Position numbers and translations under genes: made by a program. Below, piece after piece: positions 8,701-20,673 of a DNA stretch of 59,430 bases. Source of the stretch: Gammaproteobacteria bacterium (GTDB lineage: Bacteria > Pseudomonadota > Gammaproteobacteria > GCA-001735895); contig JAHEKJ010000005.1 in assembly GCA_024638385.1 (NCBI GenBank), positions 13,316-72,745 of the forward strand, given 5' to 3'. The notes beneath the pieces are model-generated. The model had not been told where the DNA came from and made no database searches. It saw nothing but the letters and a program-made list of their open reading frames with translations. Position 1 is the first letter of the stretch. Every line of letters starts with the position of its first letter.

Positions 8701-9738
8701 ATGCCCGAAAAATACGAACTTGACGAACGCGCCCGGATATTACTGCGGCATTTGATCAATTCGCATACCCGCGACGGGCAACCGGTGGGCTCGAAAAGCC
8801 TGGTGCGGCTGGCCGGCCTCGACGTGAGCCCGGCGACCGTGCGCAACATCATGGCGCGGCTCGAAGAAATGGGCCTGGTCGAATCGCCGCACACCTCCGC
8901 AGGCCGGGTCCCGACCCAGGCCGGCTATCGCCTCTTCATCGACAGCCTGCTCGAGGTCGACAATCTCGCCGCGTCGGCGCAGCAAACGATTTCGCAGAGC
9001 CTCGACACCGACAAGACCTCGACCGACCTGATCCACAGCGCCGGGGAAATCCTGTCGCGGATCACGCACCTCGCCGGCATCGTCAGCCTGACTCACACCG
9101 CGCCGGCCGAGGTTCGTCATATCGAATTCATGAAGCTGAGCGAACGCCGCGTTCTGGTGATCCTGGTGATCAACCAGGACGAGGTGCACAACAAGGTCAT
9201 CCATGTCGATCGCGACTACACCGATATCGAGCTGCAGCAGGCGGCGCAGAACCTGTCGCGCTATCTGCTCGGGCAAAGCTTCGAGAACGCGCGCGAACGG
9301 TTACTCGAGGAGCTCGCGGAAGTGCGCAGCGACGTCGACGAAATTACGCAGAAAGTGCTCGACGCGATGCAGGAGGTCTGCGACCTGAATGCGCACGACC
9401 TCGTGACGAGCGGCGAGTCCAACCTGCTGCAATACGCTGAATTGAGTGATATCAACAAGTTACGCGACCTGTTTAATGTATTTAACGAGAAAACCGATCT
9501 GCTCAAGCTGCTCGACGGTTGCACCACGGCCGAGGGCGTCGAAATCTTCATCGGCAGCGAATCGGGTTACTCGGTGCTCAGCAATTGCAGCGTCGTCGGC
9601 GCGCCTTATCAGGTCAAGGGCGATATCATCGGCGTACTCGGCGTCATCGGTCCGACCCGGATCGACTACCAGCGGGTCATCCCGGTCGTCGATATCACGG
9701 CCAGGTTGCTGACCTCGGCCTTGAATACGCCGAACTAA
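8701..9738 (+). CDS. hrcA: Heat-inducible transcription repressor HrcA
   Basis: A 345-residue repressor of class I heat-shock genes that binds CIRCE elements with help from GroEL. The N-terminal winged helix (LDERARILLRHLI, SPATVRNIMARLEEMG, SPHTSAGRVPT) and the C-terminal GAF-like dimer domain match the family. There is no clear Shine-Dalgarno before the ATG; a TAGAAT -10-like element at 8683-8688 would give almost no leader. No CIRCE sequence is visible at hrcA, grpE or dnaK, so its target is probably elsewhere, such as groESL. Confidence 0.93.
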   Translation: MPEKYELDERARILLRHLINSHTRDGQPVGSKSLVRLAGLDVSPATVRNIMARLEEMGLVESPHTSAGRVPTQAGYRLFIDSLLEVDNLAASAQQTISQSLDTDKTSTDLIHSAGEILSRITHLAGIVSLTHTAPAEVRHIEFMKLSERRVLVILVINQDEVHNKVIHVDRDYTDIELQQAAQNLSRYLLGQSFENARERLLEELAEVRSDVDEITQKVLDAMQEVCDLNAHDLVTSGESNLLQYAELSDINKLRDLFNVFNEKTDLLKLLDGCTTAEGVEIFIGSESGYSVLSNCSVVGAPYQVKGDIIGVLGVIGPTRIDYQRVIPVVDITARLLTSALNTPN

Positions 9739-9748
9739 ACCCCTACAT
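9720..9748 (+). promoter_or_regulatory. Sigma-32 heat-shock promoter for grpE
   Basis: CTTGAAT (9720-9726), a 14-bp spacer and CCCTACAT (9741-9748, preceded by another C) match the RpoH consensus CTTGAAA-N13-15-CCCCATNT. The -35 box lies inside the last codons of hrcA. Predicted start is near 9756, about 75 nt before grpE. Confidence 0.75.
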
Positions 9749-9829
9749 TCAGCCCCACTCGGGCGGGTAGCCGGCGCAGACCGGCACTTGTCGATCGAAT
9801 CATACAACTGGCAAGCAACGGAGCAGTCG

Positions 9830-10408
9830 ATGTCGTCAGAACAAACCAGAGTCGACCCGGACGAAAAACACGCGGTTGCGACCGAGGCCGATGCCGAGGC
9901 CGAACTCGAGGACGTCGTGCCCGAGGCGGCCGTCAGCGAGGATGCCGAGTCGGTCGACGCGCAACTGGCCAGGGCCCAGGAGACGATCAAGGACTACTGG
10001 GACCAGATGATGCGGTTGCGCGCAGAAATCGAAAATAATCGCAAGCGCGCCGAGCGCGATGTCGAGAACGCGCACAAGTATGCATTGAAGAGCTTTATCG
10101 AAAACCTGCTACCGGTTATCGACAGCATGGAAATGGGTATGGCCGCGGCGCGCGCCGAAAACGCGACCCTCGACAGTATTCGCGAAGGTTCCGAAATGAC
10201 GATGACGATGCTGCTGCAGCTGCTCGAAAAACAGGGGCTCGAAACCATCGATCCGCTGGGCGAGAAGTTCGATCCCGAGAAACACCAGGCAATAAGCATG
10301 GTCGAGGTCGCCGAGGCCGAATCGAACACGGTCGTCGAGGTCATGCAGAAGGGTTTCGCGCTGAACGATCGGCTGGTGCGCCCGGCAATGGTCGTGGTGG
10401 CGAAATAA
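9830..10408 (+). CDS. grpE: Nucleotide exchange factor GrpE
   Basis: A 192-residue co-chaperone that drives ADP release from DnaK. An acidic N-terminal tail (1-50) precedes the long dimerising helix (about 50-100, with DYWDQMMRLRAEIENNRKR) and the C-terminal beta domain ending in GFALNDRLVRPAMVVVAK. The frame opens earlier with TTG at 9788, but the ATG at 9830 has a GGAG ribosome site 5-8 nt upstream. Preceded by its own heat-shock promoter. Confidence 0.95.
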   Translation: MSSEQTRVDPDEKHAVATEADAEAELEDVVPEAAVSEDAESVDAQLARAQETIKDYWDQMMRLRAEIENNRKRAERDVENAHKYALKSFIENLLPVIDSMEMGMAAARAENATLDSIREGSEMTMTMLLQLLEKQGLETIDPLGEKFDPEKHQAISMVEVAEAESNTVVEVMQKGFALNDRLVRPAMVVVAK

Positions 10409-10433
10409 ACATTACTTTTTTTGTGTCATTCGC

Positions 10434-10462
10434 CTTGAAAGCATCGAAATATAGCCCTACAT
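10434..10462 (+). promoter_or_regulatory. Sigma-32 heat-shock promoter for dnaK
   Basis: CTTGAAA (10434-10440), 14-bp spacer, CCCTACAT (10455-10462). The -35 and -10 octamer and the spacing are the same as in the grpE promoter. Predicted start is near 10470, leaving a leader of about 35 nt before the dnaK ATG. Confidence 0.8.
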
Positions 10463-10503
10463 GGCGTGTAAGTTTTACTGACTGAGTGTCCTGGAGCATA
10501 AGC

Positions 10504-12435
<1,932 letters not shown>

Positions 12436-12457
12436 GCGTATCGATCGGTCGATATCG

Positions 12458-12488
12458 AAACCTGGCGTGTTCGCGCACGCCGGGTTTT
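12458..12488 (+). terminator. Intrinsic terminator or attenuator between dnaK and dnaJ
   Basis: AAACCTGGCGTG and CACGCCGGGTTTTT form a GC-rich stem with a short TTCGCG loop and a T-run, 20 nt after the dnaK stop. Since dnaJ starts 22 nt later with no promoter visible, it more likely sets a lower dnaJ level by partial read-through than ends the operon. Confidence 0.75.
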
Positions 12489-12510
12489 TGTTGTTTAACA
12501 GGGCGAGTGC

Positions 12511-14431
<1,921 letters not shown>

Positions 14432-14459
14432 ATTTACTTTAAGTAATTCTCCTAATTCT

Positions 14460-15974
14460 ATGAAGATAGATAAATTTACGATTTTCCCCGCGATTCACAT
14501 GCGCAATGGCGAGGTCGTTCGTTTCACCCAGGGCGATATCGACAACCCGGTCGTTTTTCATTCCGACCCGATCGCCTGCGCCGAGCAGTGGATCGAGCAG
14601 GGCGCCGAATGGCTGCACGTCGTCAACCTGGATGCGGCCTTCGACGAGGACGCAAAACACAACTGGAAGCTGATCGAGCGAATCGCCGGCCTCGACGTCA
14701 AGCTGCAATTCGGTGGCGGCATTCGCAATCTCGACGACGTCCACTGGGCGATGAAATCGGGCATCACGCGCGTCATCGTCGGCACGACCGCGGTCGAAAA
14801 TCCGCAAATGGTCGCCGAGGCCATCGCCGCCTACGGCGGCAACGCAATCGTGCTCGCGCTCGACGCCGACGCCGAGGGCGAGGTCAAGACCCACGGCTGG
14901 CGCGCCGGCGGCAGCATCCAGGCGACGACGCTCGCGATCCAGATGCGCCAGCTCGGCGTCACGACGGCCGTGCATACCAGCATCCACGTCGATGGCTCGA
15001 TGACCGGCGCCGATCTCGACAGCTCGGTCGAACTCGCGCACCTCTCCGGACTCAAGATCATCGTCGGCGGCGGCATCGGCACCATGCACGATGTGCGCGA
15101 CTGTTTCAATCGCGACGGGCTGGTCGGCGTGATCATCGGCAAGGCGCTCTATACCGGCAACGTCAATCTGAAGAAAGCGCTGCGGCTCGCGGCGCGCAAG
15201 GATTCGTTCGAGGCCGGTTTGCCGAAATGGAAGGCCGACCAGTGCACGCCGTGGAACCGCTTCGGCTACGAACTGGTCGAGCACAACCTGAAGAAGCACG
15301 TGCCGGTCGAGTCGCCGCCGCTGCACGTGCTCGACGCCGGCGGCGGCAACGGCACCGACAGCCTCAAGCTCGCGCGCATGAACCACGTCGTCGACCTTGT
15401 CGACATTTCGCAGGAGATGCTCAGGGACGCGCGCGCCAATGCCGCGCTGGCGGGCGTCACCGATCGTCTGCGCACCCACCCGATGGACCTGTTCAACGCC
15501 CGCAAGAAGTTCGCGCCCGAGAGTTTCGATCTCGTGCTGTGCCACAACGTCATCCAGTTCGTCGACGAGGCGAGCGCGCTGATCGAGATCCTGGCGGCGG
15601 TCCTGAAGCCTGGCGGGCTGCTGTCGCTGATCTCCGCCAACCAGTACTCGCTACCGTACCAGGCGGCGTTTCTCGACGGCGACCTCGACAAGGCTTTTGC
15701 CCAGCTCGACCAGATGAGCCAGCATAACGCGGTGTTCGACATCAACGTTCACGAATACCGGCCCGACGAGGTCATCGCCTGGCTTGCCGATCACGGATTT
15801 TCGCTCGAGGCGCACTACGGCATCCGCTGCCTCTACAACTACTGGGGCACCAACGAACTCAAGGAAGATTCCGCGACCTACCACAAGCTCAAACGCCTGG
15901 AGATGGAATTTACCGAGCGCGAGCCCTACAAGCTGACCGCGCGCCAGTTTCAGCTGATCGCGCGCAAAACCTGA
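14460..15974 (+). CDS. HisA-like barrel fused to CmoM-like SAM methyltransferase
   Basis: A 504-residue two-domain protein. Residues 1-245 resemble HisA (ProFAR isomerase): FPAIHMRNGEVVRFTQGD, LHVVNLDAAF, FGGGIR (84-89), ALDAD (133-137), GW (146-147) and VGGGIGT. The first catalytic Asp of HisA (PAID) is His13 here, and the acidic residue after Thr173 is Ser174, so ordinary isomerase activity is doubtful. Residues 285-504 resemble the tRNA cmo5U carboxymethyl methyltransferase CmoM (formerly SmtA): LDAGGGNGTDSLKLAR binds SAM, LVDISQEML, LKPGGLLSLI, GIRCLYNYW, and the REPY...ARQFQLIARK end. Convergent with glutathione reductase. The joint function is unknown. Confidence 0.8.
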   Translation: MKIDKFTIFPAIHMRNGEVVRFTQGDIDNPVVFHSDPIACAEQWIEQGAEWLHVVNLDAAFDEDAKHNWKLIERIAGLDVKLQFGGGIRNLDDVHWAMKSGITRVIVGTTAVENPQMVAEAIAAYGGNAIVLALDADAEGEVKTHGWRAGGSIQATTLAIQMRQLGVTTAVHTSIHVDGSMTGADLDSSVELAHLSGLKIIVGGGIGTMHDVRDCFNRDGLVGVIIGKALYTGNVNLKKALRLAARKDSFEAGLPKWKADQCTPWNRFGYELVEHNLKKHVPVESPPLHVLDAGGGNGTDSLKLARMNHVVDLVDISQEMLRDARANAALAGVTDRLRTHPMDLFNARKKFAPESFDLVLCHNVIQFVDEASALIEILAAVLKPGGLLSLISANQYSLPYQAAFLDGDLDKAFAQLDQMSQHNAVFDINVHEYRPDEVIAWLADHGFSLEAHYGIRCLYNYWGTNELKEDSATYHKLKRLEMEFTEREPYKLTARQFQLIARKT

Positions 15975-15989
15975 AGCCGCGACCCGCGG

Positions 15990-17345
15990 TCAGCGCAGAG
16001 TCACGAGTTCCTCGGCGCTGGTCGGGTGAATCGCGACGGTATCGTCGAAATCGCGCTTGCACGCACCCATCGAGATCGCGACCGCGAAACCCTGCAGCAT
16101 CTCGTCGACCCCCGGGCCGATCATGTGGCAGCCGACGATGCGTTCCTCCTCGTCGACGCAGACGAGTTTCATCGCGGTCGGCACCTCGGTTCCGCCGATT
16201 GCGTTGTACATCGCCGTAAACCGCGTCTGGTAGACGCTGACCCGGTCGCCGAATTCGGCGCGCGCCTGCTCCTCGGTCTTGCCGATCGTGCCGACCGGCG
16301 GATGGCTGAAGACGACCGTCGGAATCCATTCGTAGTCGAGATGGCGATCGGGTCGATCGCCATACAGGCGGTCGGCAAGGCGCCGGCCGGCGGCGATCGC
16401 GACCGGCGTCAGCTGCGCCCGGCCGGTGACGTCGCCGAGCGCGAAGATATTCTCCCGGGTCGTGCGCTGGTAGAGGTCGGTGACGACGAAGCCGTGCGCA
16501 TCGATCTCGACGCCGGCCTGCTCGAGCCCGAGGGATGCCGTGTCGGCATAGCGCCCGATCGCGTAAATTACCTGGTCGACCCCGTCGAGGCCGATTCCCT
16601 GATTGTCTTCGAGATCGATGCGCGCATCGTCGCGCAAACCGATTCGCGTGATTTCGGTCTCGGTCCGCAGCGCGATGCCGCATTTGCCGAGTTCCTCGAA
16701 CAACACGCTCTGCAAGAGACTGTCGAACTCGCCGAGGACGTGACGCTTGCGCAGGAACATCGTGACGTCGCTGCCGAGTGCGCCCAGCATGCCGGCGAGT
16801 TCGACCGCGATGTAACCCGATCCGGCAATCGCAACGCGTTGCGGCTGCGCGTCGAGCGCGAAGAATCCGTCGGACGTGATCGCGTGCTCGATGCCGGGTA
16901 CGTTGGGCAGGCCGGGCCGCGTACCGGTCGCGATGACGATGTCGCGCGCCGTGTAACGGCGGTCACCGACTGCGATCGTGTGGGCGTCGACGAAACGGCC
17001 GGTTCCGGTGATTTCGACGATGTCGAGATCGGCCAGGTGTTGATGGTAATAGCGATTGATGTTTTCGATATACCGCTCGCGGTTGCCGACCAGCGTCGCC
17101 CAGTCGAAGCCGTCGATCGTCAGGTCGAAGCCGTAACCGCCGGCGTCGTGCATCTGATGCGCGAGATTGGCGCCGAACCACATGATTTTCTTCGGCACGC
17201 AGCCGACGTTGACGCAGGTGCCGCCGATTTTGCCATGCTCGACGATCGCGCAACTTTGTCCGTAGGCGGCCGCGCGCTCGGCCAGCGACAGCCCGCCGCT
17301 GCCGGCGCCGAGGGTAATCACGTCGAAATCGTAGGATTTGCTCAT
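15990..17345 (-). CDS. gor: Glutathione-disulfide reductase
   Basis: A 451-residue FAD flavoprotein reducing oxidised glutathione with NADPH in the cytoplasm; E. coli Gor is 450. The FAD motif is [17 protein letters not shown], the redox disulfide is in [13 protein letters not shown] (Cys44/Cys49), the NADPH motif is [11 protein letters not shown], and the dimer-interface active-site His/Glu are in the C-terminal [12 protein letters not shown]. The minus strand runs convergent to the HisA/CmoM fusion. Its upstream side faces the DM13 gene. Confidence 0.93.
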   Translation of the reverse strand: MSKSYDFDVITLGAGSGGLSLAERAAAYGQSCAIVEHGKIGGTCVNVGCVPKKIMWFGANLAHQMHDAGGYGFDLTIDGFDWATLVGNRERYIENINRYYHQHLADLDIVEITGTGRFVDAHTIAVGDRRYTARDIVIATGTRPGLPNVPGIEHAITSDGFFALDAQPQRVAIAGSGYIAVELAGMLGALGSDVTMFLRKRHVLGEFDSLLQSVLFEELGKCGIALRTETEITRIGLRDDARIDLEDNQGIGLDGVDQVIYAIGRYADTASLGLEQAGVEIDAHGFVVTDLYQRTTRENIFALGDVTGRAQLTPVAIAAGRRLADRLYGDRPDRHLDYEWIPTVVFSHPPVGTIGKTEEQARAEFGDRVSVYQTRFTAMYNAIGGTEVPTAMKLVCVDEEERIVGCHMIGPGVDEMLQGFAVAISMGACKRDFDDTVAIHPTSAEELVTLR

Positions 17346-17415
17346 CGTTGCTCCGTCTGCAATGCGCGGGACTGTAGCAGTTTTACTATGGATTTTTTAC
17401 CCCTCGACAGACATA

Positions 17416-17445
17416 ATTCGGTTGGGCCGCATTCGGTTGGGCCGC
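17416..17445. repeat. Tandem 15-bp duplication in the gor/DM13 divergent region
   Basis: The unit ATTCGGTTGGGCCGC occurs twice back to back (17416-17430 and 17431-17445) between the divergent gor and DM13 starts, about 30 bp before the DM13 ATG. It may be a recent slippage duplication or a doubled binding site. Confidence 0.8.
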
Positions 17446-17474
17446 ATGCGGCCACGGTCACCGCCGGAGGACCC

Positions 17475-17945
17475 ATGTTCCGAACCTTGCGTTCCATCAT
17501 CACGCACGGCATCGCGCTCGCGCTCGGATTCGCGCTCGGCGTCTATCTGCTGCCGATCCTGATCGAACCGGACGGTCCCAGCGACGCCGAGATCGTCGCG
17601 GCCTCGCAGCAGGCCATGTTCAGCGCGCGATTTCGTCGCGACCTCGAGGGCAGCGACTTCCTGCACTGGGGCGAGGGCCAGTTGTCGATCACCGAGGGGC
17701 GTGTCAGCTTTATGGGCAGGCTCGCGCCGGGCCCGGATTATCGACTTTACCTGACGCCGGAATTCGTGCAGACGGGCGAGGCCTTCGAAGCGATCAAGGC
17801 GCAATCGGTGCAGGTCGGGCCCATCAAGACTTTCGAGAACTTTATCGTCGATATCCCGCCGGGTATCGATCCGGCCGACTATCGAGGCGCTCTGGTCTGG
17901 TGCGAATCCTTTGCCATGTTCATCACCGCCGCCGGTTATCGCTGA
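17475..17945 (+). CDS. DM13 domain protein, membrane-anchored
   Basis: A 156-residue protein. Residues about 8-30 are a hydrophobic anchor or signal; residues 47-156 match the DM13 domain, with SDFLHWGEGQLSITEGRVSF, a GPDYRLYLTPEF core and the conserved Cys in LVWCESF near the end. DM13 domains occur in extracytoplasmic proteins and are proposed to take part in redox or electron-transfer processes; the exact function is unproved. The ATG has a strong GGAGG site 4-8 nt upstream. An upstream extension through the gor antisense strand is not real. Confidence 0.8.
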   Translation: MFRTLRSIITHGIALALGFALGVYLLPILIEPDGPSDAEIVAASQQAMFSARFRRDLEGSDFLHWGEGQLSITEGRVSFMGRLAPGPDYRLYLTPEFVQTGEAFEAIKAQSVQVGPIKTFENFIVDIPPGIDPADYRGALVWCESFAMFITAAGYR

Positions 17946-17958
17946 AACCGGCGGCGGC

Positions 17959-19260
17959 TTAAAAATTGAGCGAGGTTCCGCCGTAGAGCTTGCCCTCGGA
18001 ATTCTCGACGTCGTAGCCGTAATCGATGATCAGGTCGGTTTTGACGAAAGCGTCGATCTTCCAGCGAAATCCGGTACCGATCGTGTACTCCCAGTCGGAG
18101 AGCCTGATCGATTCGAGATCCTCCCAGACGTTGCCGACATCGACGAACAGCGTATGCCTGAGCTGCGGCCGATTGCGATAGGCGAATACGTATTCGATGT
18201 TGGTGAAGATGCGGGCATCGCCTCGGTTGTCGAAATCCTCGAGCCCGCGCAACGTCGAACCGCCGCCGAGACCGAAGCGCAACCGGCCGAACGGGCTGTC
18301 GTTGGAGGCCGCGAAAATCAGGCGATATTCGAAACTGTCGTAGGAGTTGATCGGGCGAAAGCCGCGAACTTCGAAGGTCACGATATTCGATGTGAAGTCG
18401 GAGCCGAGCCAGTCGAAACCGCGCTGCAGCGAAAGCGAATAATAGCTGCCGAAGCGTCGAAAGCGATCGCGGTGCACGTTGTCGAATCGAATGCCGACCT
18501 GGGCACGGTTGAAGGCCCCGGCCTCGATCCCGTCGAGCGATTCGGGGTAGGGGCGATCGAGCTCGACTTCCTCGAACACCAGCCCGGTCGATAGCGTCAA
18601 GGGAATCGACCAGCCGTCGACGTGCCAGTCGCGCGACACGTCGAAGGCGAACTGGTTGGTCGTCTCGGTATTGGCGAAATTCTCGATCTCGGTGTTTTCG
18701 ACGATGCGTTCGAATTCCCATTCGAGCTCGTAGGGCCGGTCGAACATCTCCATGCTGTAATCGATTTCGAACTCCTCGGCATCGTCGCCGTCGCTCTGAT
18801 CCTCTCTTTGCACGAGAGCCTGCAGCGACCGGTCGGCGCCCTGCAGATTGTTCATGCGCAGGCGAAAGCCGAATTTGACGTCGCCATTGTTGCTGCGGTT
18901 GGCCCGCGGCAACAGCAGGGTATATCGTTTTTCGACCAGATCGAGCCGCAACTCGACCTCCCCGCCGGCGTCGCGCTCGCTGGCGAATCGGATTTCGCGA
19001 AACAGCCCGCGGTCGAGCAACTCCTGGTGCGCGGCTTCGAGCCGCTCGCGCGACAGGATTTGGCCGGGACCGAGATTTGTCCATTTGCGCAGATACTTTT
19101 CCCGGGTTCGCGCGTTGCCGCTGATGACGAAGCGGGCGATCGGTTCGCCGAGCGTGGCCGGGTCGATTCCGTCGAGGCTGGCGCTCGCGGCGAGCGGCAG
19201 GGAGCCGAGGCCGATCAATGCGGGGCGCAAGCCGTGGCGCCAGAAATCCTTCAGATTCAT
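17959..19260 (-). CDS. BamA/TamA-like outer membrane beta-barrel protein with one POTRA
   Basis: A 433-residue exported protein. A signal peptide (about 1-27, ending ASA) is followed by one POTRA-like domain (40-110, VISGNARTREKYLRKWTNLGPGQ). A C-terminal 16-strand-type barrel of the Omp85/surface antigen family contains LRGLEDFDNRGDARIFTNIEYVF near the usual VRGF loop and ends in a terminal Phe (GGTSLNF). It is much shorter than BamA (five POTRA) or TamA (three). The barrel probably sits in the outer membrane; its substrate is unknown. The MGMT-like gene lies immediately upstream. Confidence 0.8.
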   Translation of the reverse strand: MNLKDFWRHGLRPALIGLGSLPLAASASLDGIDPATLGEPIARFVISGNARTREKYLRKWTNLGPGQILSRERLEAAHQELLDRGLFREIRFASERDAGGEVELRLDLVEKRYTLLLPRANRSNNGDVKFGFRLRMNNLQGADRSLQALVQREDQSDGDDAEEFEIDYSMEMFDRPYELEWEFERIVENTEIENFANTETTNQFAFDVSRDWHVDGWSIPLTLSTGLVFEEVELDRPYPESLDGIEAGAFNRAQVGIRFDNVHRDRFRRFGSYYSLSLQRGFDWLGSDFTSNIVTFEVRGFRPINSYDSFEYRLIFAASNDSPFGRLRFGLGGGSTLRGLEDFDNRGDARIFTNIEYVFAYRNRPQLRHTLFVDVGNVWEDLESIRLSDWEYTIGTGFRWKIDAFVKTDLIIDYGYDVENSEGKLYGGTSLNF

Positions 19261-19263
19261 CGA

Positions 19264-19602
19264 TTAGTCTTGCGGACCCCAGAGCAGCCGATCGAGACTG
19301 TCGTCAGCGTCGGCGTCGACGATCTTGCGGCCATCGAAGCGCACGCCCTCCTGTTTGAGCAGTTGAGCTTGTTCGCGATAGGCATCGGAATCGACGTCGA
19401 AGGCGATGGTGCGATCGGAACGTACGACGCGATACCAGGGCAGGGGTTCCGGCGAACGGCTCAACGCGCCGCTGACCATTCGCGAGTAACGCGGGAAGCC
19501 GGCGGCGCGGGCGACTTCGCCATAACCCATCACGCGCCCCGACGGAATCGCCGCGACCACCTGCCAGACGCGACGGTCGAACTGTTGCTTGAAGCGGCTC
19601 AT
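19264..19602 (-). CDS. Alkyltransferase-like (ATL) protein
   Basis: A 112-residue protein of the MGMT DNA-binding fold. The motif IPSGRVMGYGEVARAAGFPRYSRMV matches O6-alkylguanine transferases, but the active-site PCHRV is PWYRV here (55-59), so the acceptor Cys is replaced by Trp. ATL proteins bind O6-alkylguanine without repairing it and pass it to nucleotide excision repair. Four nt before the barrel gene start on the same strand, so the two may be cotranscribed. Divergent from the LysR gene. Confidence 0.88.
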   Translation of the reverse strand: MSRFKQQFDRRVWQVVAAIPSGRVMGYGEVARAAGFPRYSRMVSGALSRSPEPLPWYRVVRSDRTIAFDVDSDAYREQAQLLKQEGVRFDGRKIVDADADDSLDRLLWGPQD

Positions 19603-19689
19603 GACGCGAGTTTACTACCCGGACCGGGGACTGAGAAGGCGCCGCCGCGGGTCGATAACTTTATCACCATGTATTATGATCGCGCCTCC

Positions 19690-19710
19690 TAAATCACCAA
19701 ATCTGATTTA
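19690..19710. promoter_or_regulatory. LysR-type operator (TAAATC-N9-GATTTA)
   Basis: A perfect 6-bp palindrome with a 9-bp spacer, containing the classic LTTR core ATC-N9-GAT (T-N11-A). It ends 6 bp before the ATG of the CysB-like gene and just downstream of a TATTAT -10-like element (19672-19677), a position suited to negative autoregulation. Confidence 0.6.
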
Positions 19711-19716
19711 AAAACG

Positions 19717-20664
19717 ATGGAACTGAGGCAGTTGCAATCGTTGCTCAAGCTGATCGATTGCGGCTTCAGCGTCAGCAAGGCGGCCGAACAAATGTTCGTC
19801 GTCCAGTCGGCGGTGTCGCAGCATTTGAAAAAACTCGAGGAGGAACTCGGCGCCGAGCTGTTCATTCGCCGCGGCAAGCGTCTCGTCGGGCTGACCGAGA
19901 TCGGCGAACAGGTTGCGAGCCAGGCGCGTATCACGCTGGCGTCGGTCAACAGCATCCACGCGATCGGCAAGGATTACATCAATCGCAACGAGGGTATCTT
20001 GCGGATCGGTTGCACGCACACCCAGGCGCGTTACGTATTGCCGCCGGTGATAAAAAACTTCAACCGCGCCTATTCGCGGGTCGAGGTGCAGATCCACCAG
20101 GGCAACCCGCGACAACTGGTCGAATGGGCGAGCAACGACGAAGTCGATTTCTCGATCTGCACCGAGGAACTGGCGTTGTCGAAGCAACTGACCAACATTC
20201 CGTGTTACCGCTGGAACCGAAGCCTGATCACCTTGCCCGGCCACCCGTTGCACGAACTGGACGAGATCCGGCTCGAAGACCTGTGCGGCTTTCCGCTGGT
20301 GACCTACGTCTACGGCTTCACCGGCCGCCAGCACTTCAGCGAAACCTTCGAGGCCGCCGGGCTGGAGCCCCACGTCGTGCTCAGCGCGGCCGACACCGAC
20401 ATTATCAAGACCTACGTCAACGAAGAGATGGGTGTCGGCATCATCGCCAGCATGGGCTTCGATCCGGCCGACGAAACCTGGCTGCAGGGGCGCGACATCA
20501 GCCACCTGTTCCCGTGGGAAGTGACCCGTATCGCCTACCTCAACGACAAGTACCTGCGGCACTACGAACGCAAGTTTATCGACTTGCTGCTCGAGCACGT
20601 GGCCCGCTCGAAAGACGGGCGGCTGCGCCGGCCTAGCCCGACGCGTAACGATAAATTACCTTAA
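19717..20664 (+). CDS. CysB-family LysR-type regulator
   Basis: A 315-residue transcription factor. The N-terminal HTH (1-60) carries FSVSKAAEQMFVVQSAVSQHLKKLEEELGAELFIRR. The effector domain begins ILRIGCTHTQARYVLPPVI, the hallmark of CysB/Cbl, which bind sulfate or acetylserine-type signals and control cysteine biosynthesis genes. It ends 10 nt from the convergent glutamate dehydrogenase. It could be CysB itself or a paralogue; no sulfur-assimilation gene lies nearby to decide. Confidence 0.85.
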   Translation: MELRQLQSLLKLIDCGFSVSKAAEQMFVVQSAVSQHLKKLEEELGAELFIRRGKRLVGLTEIGEQVASQARITLASVNSIHAIGKDYINRNEGILRIGCTHTQARYVLPPVIKNFNRAYSRVEVQIHQGNPRQLVEWASNDEVDFSICTEELALSKQLTNIPCYRWNRSLITLPGHPLHELDEIRLEDLCGFPLVTYVYGFTGRQHFSETFEAAGLEPHVVLSAADTDIIKTYVNEEMGVGIIASMGFDPADETWLQGRDISHLFPWEVTRIAYLNDKYLRHYERKFIDLLLEHVARSKDGRLRRPSPTRNDKLP

Positions 20665-20673
20665 GAAGATAAC

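Noticed and set aside
8600..10503. CIRCE element for HrcA
   Set aside because: No TTAGCACTC/GAGTGCTAA pair was seen in front of hrcA, grpE or dnaK.
14439..15545. Minus-strand frame over the HisA/CmoM fusion
   Set aside because: Low-complexity Asp/Val/Ala antisense sequence; the plus strand is clearly the coding one.
16026..17474. Long plus-strand frame across glutathione reductase
   Set aside because: It is antisense shadow of gor that only joins the true DM13 gene in its last part; the DM13 start at 17475 has a GGAGG site.
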